From the NCBI RefSeq assembly GCF_001895265.1, contig NZ_CP016796.1, positions 558,001-622,000 on the forward strand: a stretch of 64,000 nucleotides of DNA, given 5' to 3'. The notes beneath the pieces are model-generated. The model ran no database searches. It saw only the letters and a program-made list of their open reading frames with translations, and was not told the DNA's origin. Numbering within the stretch: the stretch's first letter is position 1; every line of letters begins with the position of its first letter. This DNA comes from Francisella uliginis. GTDB taxonomy: Bacteria; Pseudomonadota; Gammaproteobacteria; Francisellales; Francisellaceae. Below are positions 1 through 13,038 of this stretch, piece after piece. Position numbers and translations under genes: made by a program.

Positions 1-1227
1 TTATCTAAGGTTGAGTTGCAAAAAAAACTATTGTCTTCAAAATTTGATCTATTAGTTATAGCTCTACCAAGCGTTGCTAATTCAAAAGTTAAGAATATAT
101 ATAGAGACTTTCAAAGCGACTTTAAGCAAATAAAAATCATGCCATCGCTAGAGAGTATTTTACAAGATGAGAGTTTTATGTCGCAGCTTAAGCCTGTTTC
201 ACTTTATGATTTACTTGCTAGGGGTTCGAAAAGTTTAGATAAAAAAACTATTTCAAACTTTATCAAGGGAAAAAAAATTCTTATTACTGGAGCTGGAGGG
301 AGCATTGGCTCTGAGATTGCTAGACAATGTATGAAATATGAAGCTAAGCAGATAATTTTACTTGACCATAGTGAGTTTAATTTATATAAGATTACTGAAG
401 AATGCTCTTCTTATAATACAAAAAGTGTTTTATGTTCGGTTTGTGATGTAGAGTCATTAAAAAATGTTTTTAGTGATTACACTCCGGATATAGTTTTTCA
501 TGCAGCAGCATATAAGCATGTACCTTTGGTTGAGGAAAATATATCAAAAGCTATAAAAAATAATATTTTAGGAACTAAAAACACTATTGATCTGGCCATT
601 AATACTAATGTTGAATCATTTATTCTTATTTCTACAGATAAAGCTGTTAGACCAACAAATGTTATGGGCGCGACAAAACGCATTTGTGAATTGTATTTAC
701 AAAACATTGAACCTAAAAACACTAAATTAGCAGCAGTTCGTTTTGGGAATGTTTTGGGTAGTAGCGGAAGTGTGATTCCTAAATTTGAAAAGCAGCTTAA
801 AAAAGGAGGGCCTCTGACTGTTACTCATCCAGATATTACCAGATATTTTATGTTAATTCCTGAAGCCTGTGAATTAGTATTACAAGCTGGAGCGATAGCT
901 AGAAACTCTGAGGTTTTTGTATTAGATATGGGTAAGCCTGTTAAGATAATAGATCTTGCGCAACAGTTTAAAAAGTTATCAGGTATGGAAGATATTGAAA
1001 TAAAAATTACAGGCTTAAGACCTGGTGAAAAACTTTATGAAGAGCTTCTTATTGATGAGGGCGATATTCGTACAGAATATAAAGATATACTTGTAGGTAA
1101 AAAAACATTTTATGATATTGATAAGCTAAATAAAGATTTAAACACACTTTTAATTAGTGAACAGTATCAGCAAATTAAGCTTTTAAAGCAAATAGTTCCT
1201 GAATTTAACCATAATTTGAATAGGTAA
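1..1227 (+). CDS. wbtA: Membrane nucleotide-sugar 4,6-dehydratase (FlaA1/WbpM/WbtA type), 5' partial
   Basis: The frame is open to the first base, so the start lies upstream; about 408 C-terminal codons are visible. The Rossmann motif GAGGSIGSEIARQ, the HAAAYKHVPLVEEN block and STDKAVRPTNVMGATKR are those of polytopic UDP-HexNAc C6-dehydratases (WbpM, PglF, F. tularensis WbtA), where Met replaces the usual Tyr of the YxxxK motif. The missing N-terminus would hold membrane helices and a CoA-binding-like domain. The family makes UDP-4-keto-6-deoxy-HexNAc, precursor of QuiNAc- or bacillosamine-type sugars that often prime O-antigen. It is followed 6 nt later by the initiating transferase. The symbol is by homology and synteny; the exact product sugar is inferred. 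Confidence 0.8.
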   Translation, partial: LSKVELQKKLLSSKFDLLVIALPSVANSKVKNIYRDFQSDFKQIKIMPSLESILQDESFMSQLKPVSLYDLLARGSKSLDKKTISNFIKGKKILITGAGGSIGSEIARQCMKYEAKQIILLDHSEFNLYKITEECSSYNTKSVLCSVCDVESLKNVFSDYTPDIVFHAAAYKHVPLVEENISKAIKNNILGTKNTIDLAINTNVESFILISTDKAVRPTNVMGATKRICELYLQNIEPKNTKLAAVRFGNVLGSSGSVIPKFEKQLKKGGPLTVTHPDITRYFMLIPEACELVLQAGAIARNSEVFVLDMGKPVKIIDLAQQFKKLSGMEDIEIKITGLRPGEKLYEELLIDEGDIRTEYKDILVGKKTFYDIDKLNKDLNTLLISEQYQQIKLLKQIVPEFNHNLNR

Positions 1228-1233
1228 TGAAAA

Positions 1234-1845
1234 ATGTTATATAAAGTTATAAAAAGATTTATGGATTTGTTTTTATCTTTAGTTGGAGTTATATTGTTAA
1301 GTCCTATTTTTATACTGTTAATCATTTTCATAAAGTTAGATTCAAAAGGTCCAGTTTTTTTTAAGCAAAAAAGAATTGGTCAAAATAAAAAATATTTTAT
1401 GATATATAAGTTTAGGACAATGTATACAGATACTCCTAAAGATATGCCAACACATTTGCTTCAAGATCCTTCAAAATGTATAACAAAGGTAGGAGCTTTT
1501 CTGCGTAAAACATCTTTAGATGAATTGCCACAAATTATAAATATTATTAAAGGTGAAATGAGTATAGTAGGTCCAAGGCCTGCGTTATGGAATCAAGATG
1601 ATCTAATAGCTGAGAGAGATAAGTACAGGGCAAATGATGTTCCTGTGGGATTAACTGGTTGGGCGCAAATAAACGGTCGTGATGAATTACCAATATTTGA
1701 TAAAGCAAAGTTAGATGGTGATTATGTCAAAAATAAAAGTATTTTGTTGGATATTAAATGTATTTTTCTAACAGTTTTCTCAGTTTTTACTAAAAAAGGT
1801 GTTGTTGAAGGTGGAACAGGATCTTTAGATAGCAAAAAGGATTAA
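1234..1845 (+). CDS. wbtB: Initiating sugar-phosphate transferase (PglC/WcaJ-type)
   Basis: This 203-residue monotopic phosphoglycosyltransferase transfers a sugar-1-phosphate to undecaprenyl phosphate, the first membrane step of polysaccharide assembly. The bacterial sugar transferase domain fills the protein: an N-terminal membrane segment (about 10-35), KGPVFFKQKRIG, YKFRTM, the LRKTSLDELPQ block containing the catalytic Asp-Glu, and MSIVGPRP. The length fits the minimal PglC form with no extra N-terminal helices. It sits between the dehydratase that probably makes its substrate and an epimerase, with spacings of 6 and 2 nt, so the genes are one transcription unit. The family is certain; the sugar and the symbol (F. 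tularensis WbtB position) are inferred. Confidence 0.8.
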   Translation: MLYKVIKRFMDLFLSLVGVILLSPIFILLIIFIKLDSKGPVFFKQKRIGQNKKYFMIYKFRTMYTDTPKDMPTHLLQDPSKCITKVGAFLRKTSLDELPQIINIIKGEMSIVGPRPALWNQDDLIAERDKYRANDVPVGLTGWAQINGRDELPIFDKAKLDGDYVKNKSILLDIKCIFLTVFSVFTKKGVVEGGTGSLDSKKD

Positions 1846-1847
1846 AA

Positions 1848-2642
1848 ATGAAAAAGAGAATTTTAATAACTGGGCTAAATAGTTATGTAGGGAATTCATT
1901 TACATCTTTTTGTGCTAATGATTTTGAGATTGATAAAATTTCTTTAAAAAATGATGAGTGGAGAAAACTAGATTTTTCAAAATATGATTCTATACTTCAT
2001 GTCGCTGGGATTGCTCATACATCAAAGGATCCTTCTTTGAAAGGTTTATACTATCGAGTAAATGTTGATTTAACAGCTGAAGTAGCTCAAAAAGCAAAGC
2101 ATGATGGAGTTAAACAATTTATATTTATGAGTAGTATTATTATTTATGGTGATAGTGCTTCTATAGGAAAGACTAAAGTTATAGATGAAAATTCTCAGCC
2201 TAACCCTAATGATTTCTATGGAGATAGTAAATTACAGGCAGAGAAAAGACTTGCTGAACTAAAGTGCGAAAATTTTAAAATAGCTATTGTAAGACCTCCA
2301 ATGATATATGGTGATGGTTCAAAAGGAAATTATCCAAAGTTAGTTAAACTAGCTAAATATGCTTTTATTTTTCCGAATATAGAAAATCAAAGAAGTGTTT
2401 TACATATTGATAAATTATCTCAAGAGTTAAAGAGCATAGTTGAAAATGGATATGATGGTGTTTTTATGCCACAAGATGATAGATATTTTTGTACTTCTGA
2501 ATTTATTAAAGAATATAGAAAGAGTATAGGTAAAAAAACATATCTTACTAAAGCTTTTAACCCTTTTATTAAGCTTTTAGCTAGAAAAATTGGTTTTATA
2601 AATAAGGTTTTTGGAAATTTGATATATAAGTTAAATCCTTGA
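1848..2642 (+). CDS. NAD-dependent sugar epimerase/dehydratase (extended SDR)
   Basis: A 264-residue extended short-chain dehydrogenase. A degenerate Rossmann motif (GLNSYVGNSF) lies near residue 9, a Ser-Ser catalytic region near residue 100, and YGDSK supplies the Tyr-xxx-Lys pair. RPPMIYGDGSKGNYPKL matches the substrate-binding segment of 4-epimerases and 4-reductases acting on UDP-sugars. It probably completes the nucleotide sugar begun by the first gene, for example reducing or epimerising UDP-4-keto-6-deoxy-GlcNAc before transfer to the lipid carrier. The start is 2 nt after the transferase stop. The position parallels wbtC of F. tularensis, but I do not claim that substrate. Confidence 0.7.
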   Translation: MKKRILITGLNSYVGNSFTSFCANDFEIDKISLKNDEWRKLDFSKYDSILHVAGIAHTSKDPSLKGLYYRVNVDLTAEVAQKAKHDGVKQFIFMSSIIIYGDSASIGKTKVIDENSQPNPNDFYGDSKLQAEKRLAELKCENFKIAIVRPPMIYGDGSKGNYPKLVKLAKYAFIFPNIENQRSVLHIDKLSQELKSIVENGYDGVFMPQDDRYFCTSEFIKEYRKSIGKKTYLTKAFNPFIKLLARKIGFINKVFGNLIYKLNP

Positions 2643-2721
2643 CTTTATAGCTTCTATATTTGCTATTTTTAGGCATATTAAGTAAAATTATTAAAATTAA
2701 ATTTAATATTTGGTATGTGTG

Positions 2722-4119
2722 GTGATTGTTCCTGTTATTTTATCGGGAGGGTCTGGTTCAAGATTATGGCCATTGTCTCGAGAAGCATCTCCAAAACAGT
2801 TTATAGGCTTGATTGACGAACATAGTCTATTAGAAAATACGATTAAACGTTTAGAAGGTGCTGACGAAATATCTCAACCTCTTATTGTATGTAATGAAAA
2901 TCATCGATTTCAAGTTGCTGAAATTTTTCGCAAGTTGGGTAAGAAAGGAGATATTCTTTTAGAGCCGCTTGCTAAAAATACAGCACCTGCGCTTGCATTA
3001 GCAGCATTTTTTTTATTTCAGAAAGATCCTGAGAGTATAATGTTGGTTTTAGCTGCAGATCATCATATTGATAATATTGAAGTTTTTCATGATGCTATTC
3101 GTAGAGCAAAGCAAAAAGTTATTAAGGACTCTTCTTTAATAACTTTTGGAATAACTCCAACTTGCCCTCATGAGGGCTATGGATATATTAAGCAGGGAAT
3201 TGAAGCAACAGAAGGTGTTTATGAAGTTGATATGTTTGTTGAAAAGCCTAGTTTAGCTGTTGCTAAGGAGTATGTTGAGAGTGGTGAATACTATTGGAAT
3301 AGTGGGATGTTTATGTTCACTGCAAAATCTTATTTAGAAGCATTAGAGAAATTGCAACCTCAGATTTATAGTGCATGTAAGAAAACTTATGAAGAGTTAA
3401 AACAAGATTTGGACTTTGTACGTTTTGATGAGGTGTTATTTGGAGAATCTAAATCTGAGTCTATAGATTACGCAGTAATGGAAAAAGCAGATAATGTATG
3501 TATGATCCCTATGCAAGAAAGCGGCTGGTCAGATGTTGGTTCATGGGATTCTTTATATGATATTTCTATGAAAAATACTTATGGTAATGTAGTTTTTGGC
3601 GATGTGATTACTAATGATGTGAAAAATAGCTATTTGCGGTCGCATGATCGTTTACTTGCCGCAGTAGGCGTTGATAATTTGATAGTAGTAGAGACAGCAG
3701 ATGCTATTTTAGTCGCGGATAAAAGTAAAACTCAAGATGTGAAAAAGGTTGTTGAAATATTAAAGAAACAAAAACGTAGTGAGTTTGTTCAGCATAAACG
3801 TAATTTTAGACCGTGGGGATATCATGATATATTAATTGAAGAGCAACTTTTTCACGTTAAGAAAGTGCTAGTTTACCCGGGTAAGGAGATAGCATTACAA
3901 CGCCATTTTCATCGAAATGAGCAGTGGACAGTACTTGAGGGTACTGCAGAGGTTAATGTAGAAGGGATAAGTACGTTAGTAACTGAAAACCAAACTGCGT
4001 ATGCAGCTATTGGGCAAAAACATAGTGTAAAAAATATTGGCTCCATACCATTAGTATTTATAGAAATACAGTCTGGTAGATATATTAATGAAAATGATGT
4101 TGAAAGGTGTGTGTTATGA
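2722..4119 (+). CDS. manC: Mannose-1-phosphate guanylyltransferase / mannose-6-phosphate isomerase
   Basis: A bifunctional type II enzyme making GDP-mannose from mannose-1-phosphate, with a C-terminal isomerase half. The N-terminal nucleotidyltransferase shows PVILSGGSGSRLWPLSR (GTP binding) and FVEKP; the C-terminal cupin shows RPWGYHDIL and a histidine-rich RHFHRNEQW motif. About 465 residues is family length. No ATG starts the domain; the GTG at 2722 gives V-I-V-P ahead of the motif as in relatives, whereas a TTG at 2710 would add four odd residues. The stop overlaps the next gene's ATG. With manB it feeds GDP-mannose to gmd and rmd in the same cluster. Confidence 0.9.
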   Translation: MIVPVILSGGSGSRLWPLSREASPKQFIGLIDEHSLLENTIKRLEGADEISQPLIVCNENHRFQVAEIFRKLGKKGDILLEPLAKNTAPALALAAFFLFQKDPESIMLVLAADHHIDNIEVFHDAIRRAKQKVIKDSSLITFGITPTCPHEGYGYIKQGIEATEGVYEVDMFVEKPSLAVAKEYVESGEYYWNSGMFMFTAKSYLEALEKLQPQIYSACKKTYEELKQDLDFVRFDEVLFGESKSESIDYAVMEKADNVCMIPMQESGWSDVGSWDSLYDISMKNTYGNVVFGDVITNDVKNSYLRSHDRLLAAVGVDNLIVVETADAILVADKSKTQDVKKVVEILKKQKRSEFVQHKRNFRPWGYHDILIEEQLFHVKKVLVYPGKEIALQRHFHRNEQWTVLEGTAEVNVEGISTLVTENQTAYAAIGQKHSVKNIGSIPLVFIEIQSGRYINENDVERCVL

Positions 4120-4910
4120 AACAATGGCTAATTAGTATTTGGTTATATAGAGGATTTATAATAAGCTCTATAAAAAGAGAGTTATCAGCTGCTTTTGCTA
4201 GGAGCAAGTTAGGAGGATTGTGGACAATTGTTAACCCCTTGGCACAAGTTTTAATCTATGCTTTAATCCTTTCAAATGTTTTATCTGCGAAATTACCAAG
4301 CATAGATAATAAATATGCTTACGCTATATATCTTATGGCAGGGACTTTAGCTTGGAACCTCAATAATGAGCTTATATCGAGGGGCCTTAATATATTTACA
4401 TCAAATGCAGGAATGCTACAAAAGATGAATTTTCCAAAAATTATATTGCCTTGTATAGCTTTTGGTTCTGCTATAATGAATAGTATTTTATTGTTTTTTG
4501 CCATTATGATTATTTTCTTTTTATTAGGCCATGGATTTAACTTGACAGTTTTTTGGTTGATTCCTCTAACACTTTTGGTTGGGCTGCTGGGTCTTGGTTT
4601 GGGTATGATAGTAGGTGTTTTAAATGTTTTCTTAAGAGACATTGGGCAGTTTATTCCTATAGTTTTACAAGTATGGTTTTGGTTTACTCCAATTGTATAT
4701 CCTGAAAAAATTATACCAGAAAAGTATCGGGAATTATTATTACTTAACCCTATGTACCCAGTAGTAGATGCGTATCATAATGTATTGGTTTATGGTGTCA
4801 GACCTCATTTGCTCAGTTTGTTATGTTTGGCTTTATTCTCTTTACTGTTACTGGTGTTTGCACTTTTCTTATTTAAACGTTCTAGTGCTGAGATGGTGGA
4901 TGTATTATGA
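4116..4910 (+). CDS. wzm: ABC-2 polysaccharide export permease
   Basis: A 264-residue inner-membrane permease of the ABC-2 family with about six hydrophobic helices and the N-terminal KRELSAAFARSKLGGLWTIVNPLAQ segment typical of O-antigen and teichoic acid exporters. ATG at 4116 overlaps the manC stop (ATGA), so translational coupling is likely, and I prefer it to an upstream GTG at 4107. It pairs with the ATPase that follows. The complex would carry an undecaprenyl-PP-linked polysaccharide, completed in the cytoplasm, to the periplasmic face. An ABC exporter here is notable because F. tularensis and F. novicida use Wzx/Wzy. Confidence 0.9.
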   Translation: MKQWLISIWLYRGFIISSIKRELSAAFARSKLGGLWTIVNPLAQVLIYALILSNVLSAKLPSIDNKYAYAIYLMAGTLAWNLNNELISRGLNIFTSNAGMLQKMNFPKIILPCIAFGSAIMNSILLFFAIMIIFFLLGHGFNLTVFWLIPLTLLVGLLGLGLGMIVGVLNVFLRDIGQFIPIVLQVWFWFTPIVYPEKIIPEKYRELLLLNPMYPVVDAYHNVLVYGVRPHLLSLLCLALFSLLLLVFALFLFKRSSAEMVDVL

Positions 4911-6190
4911 GTTTATTAAAGGTAGAAAATGTTAGTAAAGCTTTTTATTCTTACAGAAGTGAATTAGCTCGCTTTGCAAGATGGTTTGGTTTTAAGACTA
5001 AAGCTTGCTCAGCTAAGTGGGTTTTGAGAGATATTAATTTTGAAATTAATAAGGGTGAGGCTATAGGTATTCTAGGCGTTAATGGAGCTGGTAAATCTAC
5101 CTTGTTGAAACTGATAACTGGAACGTTAGTTCCAACACAAGGTGCTATTCATGTTAAAGGTCGTATATCTGCAATGCTTGAGCTTGGCATGGGATTTAAT
5201 CCAGATTTAACTGGAAGAAGTAATGTGATTCATTCTGCAGGGATGATGGGGTTTTCTACTGAGCAAATATTATCCAAAATCGATGAGATTGAGGACTTTG
5301 CAGATATTGGAGAATATTTTGATCAACCAGTAAGAATGTATAGTAGTGGTATGCAAATGCGAGTTGCATTTGCTGTTGCTACAGCTTTTAGGCCTGATGT
5401 TTTAATCGTCGATGAGGCTTTGAGTGTGGGAGATGTTTCATTTCAGTCTAAATGTTTGATCAGAATAAATCAGTTTGTAGCTGCTGGTACTACTTTATTG
5501 ATAGTTAGTCATGATATACCAACTTTAACAAGGTTTTGTACCAAGGGACTTTTATTAAAAGATGGGCAAGTGTTGGAGTATGGATCAATAGATCGTGTTT
5601 GTGATGTGTATACAAATATGTTAATAAATAAAAGTGAGTCAATTGATATAGAGAGAAATAGTGAAGCATTAAACAATATTAGGTTAAAAGATGAAAGTAG
5701 TAGGAATTTGCGTTCTAATTCAATTGATGGTTTTGTAGGAACAAAAGAGCTTGAATTTATTAGTTTTGAGATGTTAGATTCAAATATGAATGATATTGGA
5801 GATAGTGTCTATGGGCAAAGTAACATATGTATTCGTGCTAAAATCCGTGCTAATGTTGATACGAGTTTTGAGCCCCCTGTAGGGCTACTTTTTAGTGATG
5901 TTAAGGGATATCCTTTAGTTGCGTGTAATACAAATTATTATGATGTTTTTTTACCTAAAATGTCTAAGCATGAGTGTAAAATAGTCGAGTGGAAGTTTAA
6001 ACTTCCATTTATGCATGGTAGTTTTAGATTGGATGTGGGGATTAAAAAGTCAGTTGTTGGAGTTGATTTTGTTGACAGGATATTTAATGTTAAGTCATTT
6101 ACTGTTATAACAGAATGTAGTTTAGTAGAAAAAAATTTTGGAGGAATCTTATATATTGAACCTGTAAAGATATCAATTTACAATAAATGA
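4907..6190 (+). CDS. wzt: ABC transporter ATPase with C-terminal carbohydrate-binding domain
   Basis: Residues 1-240 are a polysaccharide-export ABC ATPase: Walker A GVNGAGKSTLLKLI, signature YSSGMQMRVAFA, Walker B DVLIVDEALSVGD and the H-loop SHD. Residues about 275-425 form an extra beta-rich domain, as in Wzt proteins of E. coli O8/O9a and Pseudomonas A-band systems. In O8/O9a this domain recognises the modified non-reducing end of the finished chain. Its presence predicts a chain terminator in the cluster, possibly the following gene. The ATG overlaps the wzm stop by 4 nt. After it comes a 185-nt gap with a TATAAT at 6222-6227 but no convincing -35. Confidence 0.92.
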   Translation: MSLLKVENVSKAFYSYRSELARFARWFGFKTKACSAKWVLRDINFEINKGEAIGILGVNGAGKSTLLKLITGTLVPTQGAIHVKGRISAMLELGMGFNPDLTGRSNVIHSAGMMGFSTEQILSKIDEIEDFADIGEYFDQPVRMYSSGMQMRVAFAVATAFRPDVLIVDEALSVGDVSFQSKCLIRINQFVAAGTTLLIVSHDIPTLTRFCTKGLLLKDGQVLEYGSIDRVCDVYTNMLINKSESIDIERNSEALNNIRLKDESSRNLRSNSIDGFVGTKELEFISFEMLDSNMNDIGDSVYGQSNICIRAKIRANVDTSFEPPVGLLFSDVKGYPLVACNTNYYDVFLPKMSKHECKIVEWKFKLPFMHGSFRLDVGIKKSVVGVDFVDRIFNVKSFTVITECSLVEKNFGGILYIEPVKISIYNK

Positions 6191-6375
6191 GAACGAAAAT
6201 TAATTAAGAGATAGATTATTTTATAATGACAGTTGTAAAAAACCTATGATGATTAAGATGTTAAAGAATATTAAATTATATAGGTGTAGATGATACTTAT
6301 GATAAACAACTTTGGTTAATGCAAAGCTATTATTAAGCTAATGATTTTATTTAAGATAAGATGGAGGGGTGTGGG

Positions 6376-7866
6376 TTGATAAAAAAAATATTATTCATAG
6401 GTGATCTATATCGATTTAATCATCATAATGTCAATGTGATGAATGTGCGTAGGTTATTTGAACCTTTATTTAACAGTTCTGACTTAAGTATGGAATGTTT
6501 ATTCTCAGATGATAATATAACATTAGAATCTTTTAAAAAGTCATTAATAGGTTGTTATGAAAGTAAGCTTAAGCATTATTTATTGGAAGACGCTATAGTT
6601 ATTGGTTTTGAAATTAATACTATTGATATTCATTATATGAATACGAAAAATATACCTTGGATTAATGTTTGTATTAGTCCTATAAGATTTTTAGATGATC
6701 TGGGTTTAAATATTACAAGTTCATTTGATTATAACTGGAGTAAATATTCGGTTTCAGATAATGTAATATCACTATTTGCTAATATCCAAAAAAGCAAATA
6801 TCCACAACATAACTACGAACACCAAGTGCCTCCAAAGAGAAATACTATAGAAAAGAAGAATAGGTCTATTTTAATATTAGGACAGTCTATTAATGATAAG
6901 TCCGTATTTTTTGATGGTGAATTTAAGTCTTTGTTGGATTATATTGATATTATAGAATCAATAGTAGGCGATTATGATACTGTATATTATAGAAGACATC
7001 CATATGAAACTGATGATAAAGTTGATGCTAAGATCAAAGAGTTATTTAATGCTCAAGATATTAGTAATGTGAGTATATATGATGCTTTTTCGTGGAGTGA
7101 TATAAGCACTGTAACGGCTATTAGTTCATCAAGTCTTCATGAGGCAAAGTACTTTGGGCATAACGTTATTTTTCTCGAGCCTAGGGCCGCTAAATATAAG
7201 TTTGATACAATTTCGATTAGTAATTTGTATAAAGCAATGGTCGATATACCTTTTCTGCAAGTTAACCAGATGAATTGCATAGATGTAGTAGTTCCAATTA
7301 ACACTCTTAGAAAAATGTTTGGTAGTTGGTCATATATCACAGAATCAGAAATGTTAGAAATACGTATAAACTCTGTTAGGCAAGAGTTAGAGCAATTAAA
7401 TGAAAAGCTTGCAGGGGTTGAAAACTGGGCTGCTGATTTAAATAATAGTCTGTTATCTGTATATCAATCAGCTAGTTGGAAATTGACAAAACCACTTCGT
7501 TCTTCTAAGAAGATTATTAAGAGATTGTCGCAACTTTTTAGATTGAGTAACGTAAGTAAATATTTTAAAAATGTTCAGAGTGAAGGAAGTGTGAAAAAGA
7601 AATTAGAAAAAAAGAGTTTTGAATCTATTTATTCAGTTGTTGAATATGTTAATAAAGCTAAGAATGTAAAAGTCAAGCTAGACTTACAAAATACTAGAAA
7701 CTTTGAAATTAATCGTGTTACAAGTAATCGATGGAGCTATTTTAAATTACTTGAGCAAAGATTGCTAAAATATTCATTTGTGAGGAAACATTATAAATAC
7801 ATAGCTAAGCTAAAAGTAAAAATTAAGCAATCAAAACTACTTTCAAAACTGATATTAGGACGTTAG
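6376..7866 (+). CDS. Putative Kdo-transferase-like (KpsC/KpsS-type) protein with coiled coil; possible chain terminator
   Basis: About 496 residues. I choose the TTG at 6376 because a strong GGAGGGG at 6363-6369 sits 6-8 nt before it; the ATG at 6361 lies inside that site. The middle of the protein (nt 6960-7190) has YYRRHPYE followed about 40 residues later by TAISSSSLHEA and GHNVIFLEP, the spacing of the HP and Ser-rich motifs of capsule Kdo and polysialic acid transferases. A heptad-rich stretch (nt 7345-7445) then leads into SASWKLTKPLR, common in large O-antigen glycosyltransferases, and a basic, probably membrane-associated tail. Directly after a Wzt with a binding domain, a chain-terminating role is plausible. 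That role is inferred. Confidence 0.55.
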   Translation: MIKKILFIGDLYRFNHHNVNVMNVRRLFEPLFNSSDLSMECLFSDDNITLESFKKSLIGCYESKLKHYLLEDAIVIGFEINTIDIHYMNTKNIPWINVCISPIRFLDDLGLNITSSFDYNWSKYSVSDNVISLFANIQKSKYPQHNYEHQVPPKRNTIEKKNRSILILGQSINDKSVFFDGEFKSLLDYIDIIESIVGDYDTVYYRRHPYETDDKVDAKIKELFNAQDISNVSIYDAFSWSDISTVTAISSSSLHEAKYFGHNVIFLEPRAAKYKFDTISISNLYKAMVDIPFLQVNQMNCIDVVVPINTLRKMFGSWSYITESEMLEIRINSVRQELEQLNEKLAGVENWAADLNNSLLSVYQSASWKLTKPLRSSKKIIKRLSQLFRLSNVSKYFKNVQSEGSVKKKLEKKSFESIYSVVEYVNKAKNVKVKLDLQNTRNFEINRVTSNRWSYFKLLEQRLLKYSFVRKHYKYIAKLKVKIKQSKLLSKLILGR

Positions 7867-7871
7867 AAAAT

Positions 7872-12144
<4,273 letters not shown>

Positions 12145-12145
<1 letters not shown>

Positions 12146-13038
12146 TGGAAAATAAGGTTCTTATAACAGGCTATAATGGTTTTACTGGGCAGTATATTAT
12201 TAGAGCTCTAGAGCAAGCAGGCTTTTCTGTTTTTGGTTTAGTATCTTCTAATAGTGATAACCATAAATGTTTCAAAGCAGATTTAAATAATAAGCAAAGT
12301 TTACAAAAAGCAATAATTGAGGTTAAGCCTGATTATGTTATACATTTAGCTGCTAAAGCTTTTGTTGGGCATGGGAATATTTCTGATTTTTATACTACAA
12401 ATTTGATTGGAACTAGGAATTTGTTAGAAGTAATTTCTGAAAATCTACCGGATATTAAACATGTTATCATAGCTAGTAGTGCAAATGTCTACGGAAATAC
12501 TCAGGATGGTTGTCTTAATGAAAAGACTATACCAAACCCAGCTAACGACTATGCTATTAGTAAGATAGCTATGGAATATGTTTCACAATTATTTGTAAAT
12601 AAGCTTCCAATTACCATAACTAGACCATTCAACTATACAGGTATTGGTCAAGATGGTAATTTTTTAATTCCGAAAATAATTAAACATTTTAAAGCTAGAG
12701 CAGATATGATTGAGCTTGGAAACATTGAAGTTTGGCGAGAGTTTAATGATGTTAGATATATCGCTGATTTATATGTAAGCCTTCTTAATATTAAGCCTGG
12801 GGAGGTTATAAATTTATGTTCTGGAAAATATTATGCTCTTAAAGAAATTGTAGATACATGTACTAATATTACTGGACATAGAATACAGATTAAAATTAAT
12901 CCTAATTTTGTACGTGAGAATGAGGTGAGAGTTTTAGCGGGTGATCCTAGCAAACTCAATAAGCTTGTAAATGTAGAAAATAAGTATACTATTGAAAATA
13001 CTTTGAGATGGATGCTAGAAGGTAATGAGGTTAAATAA
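12145..13038 (+). CDS. rmd: GDP-6-deoxy-D-lyxo-4-hexulose reductase (GDP-D-rhamnose forming)
   Basis: A 297-residue SDR with ITGYNGFTGQYIIRALE at the N-terminus, HLAAKAFVGHG, ASSANVYGN, the catalytic YAISK and TRPFNYTGIGQ, which resemble Rmd. It is not of the GDP-fucose synthase type, which also epimerises C3 and C5. Start and stop overlap gmd and the next glycosyltransferase, as expected for one operon. The expected product, GDP-D-rhamnose, is the donor for Pseudomonas A-band-like D-rhamnans, which are also exported by Wzm/Wzt. Alternatives are a GDP-6-deoxy-D-talose synthase or another C4 reductase; sequence alone does not fix the stereochemistry. Confidence 0.8.

Noticed and set aside
6260-6340. 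Open stretch reading YIGVDDTYDKQLWLMQS between wzt and the next gene
   Set aside because: It looks protein-like, perhaps a glycosyltransferase remnant, but has no start, is under 30 codons, and I could match it to nothing.
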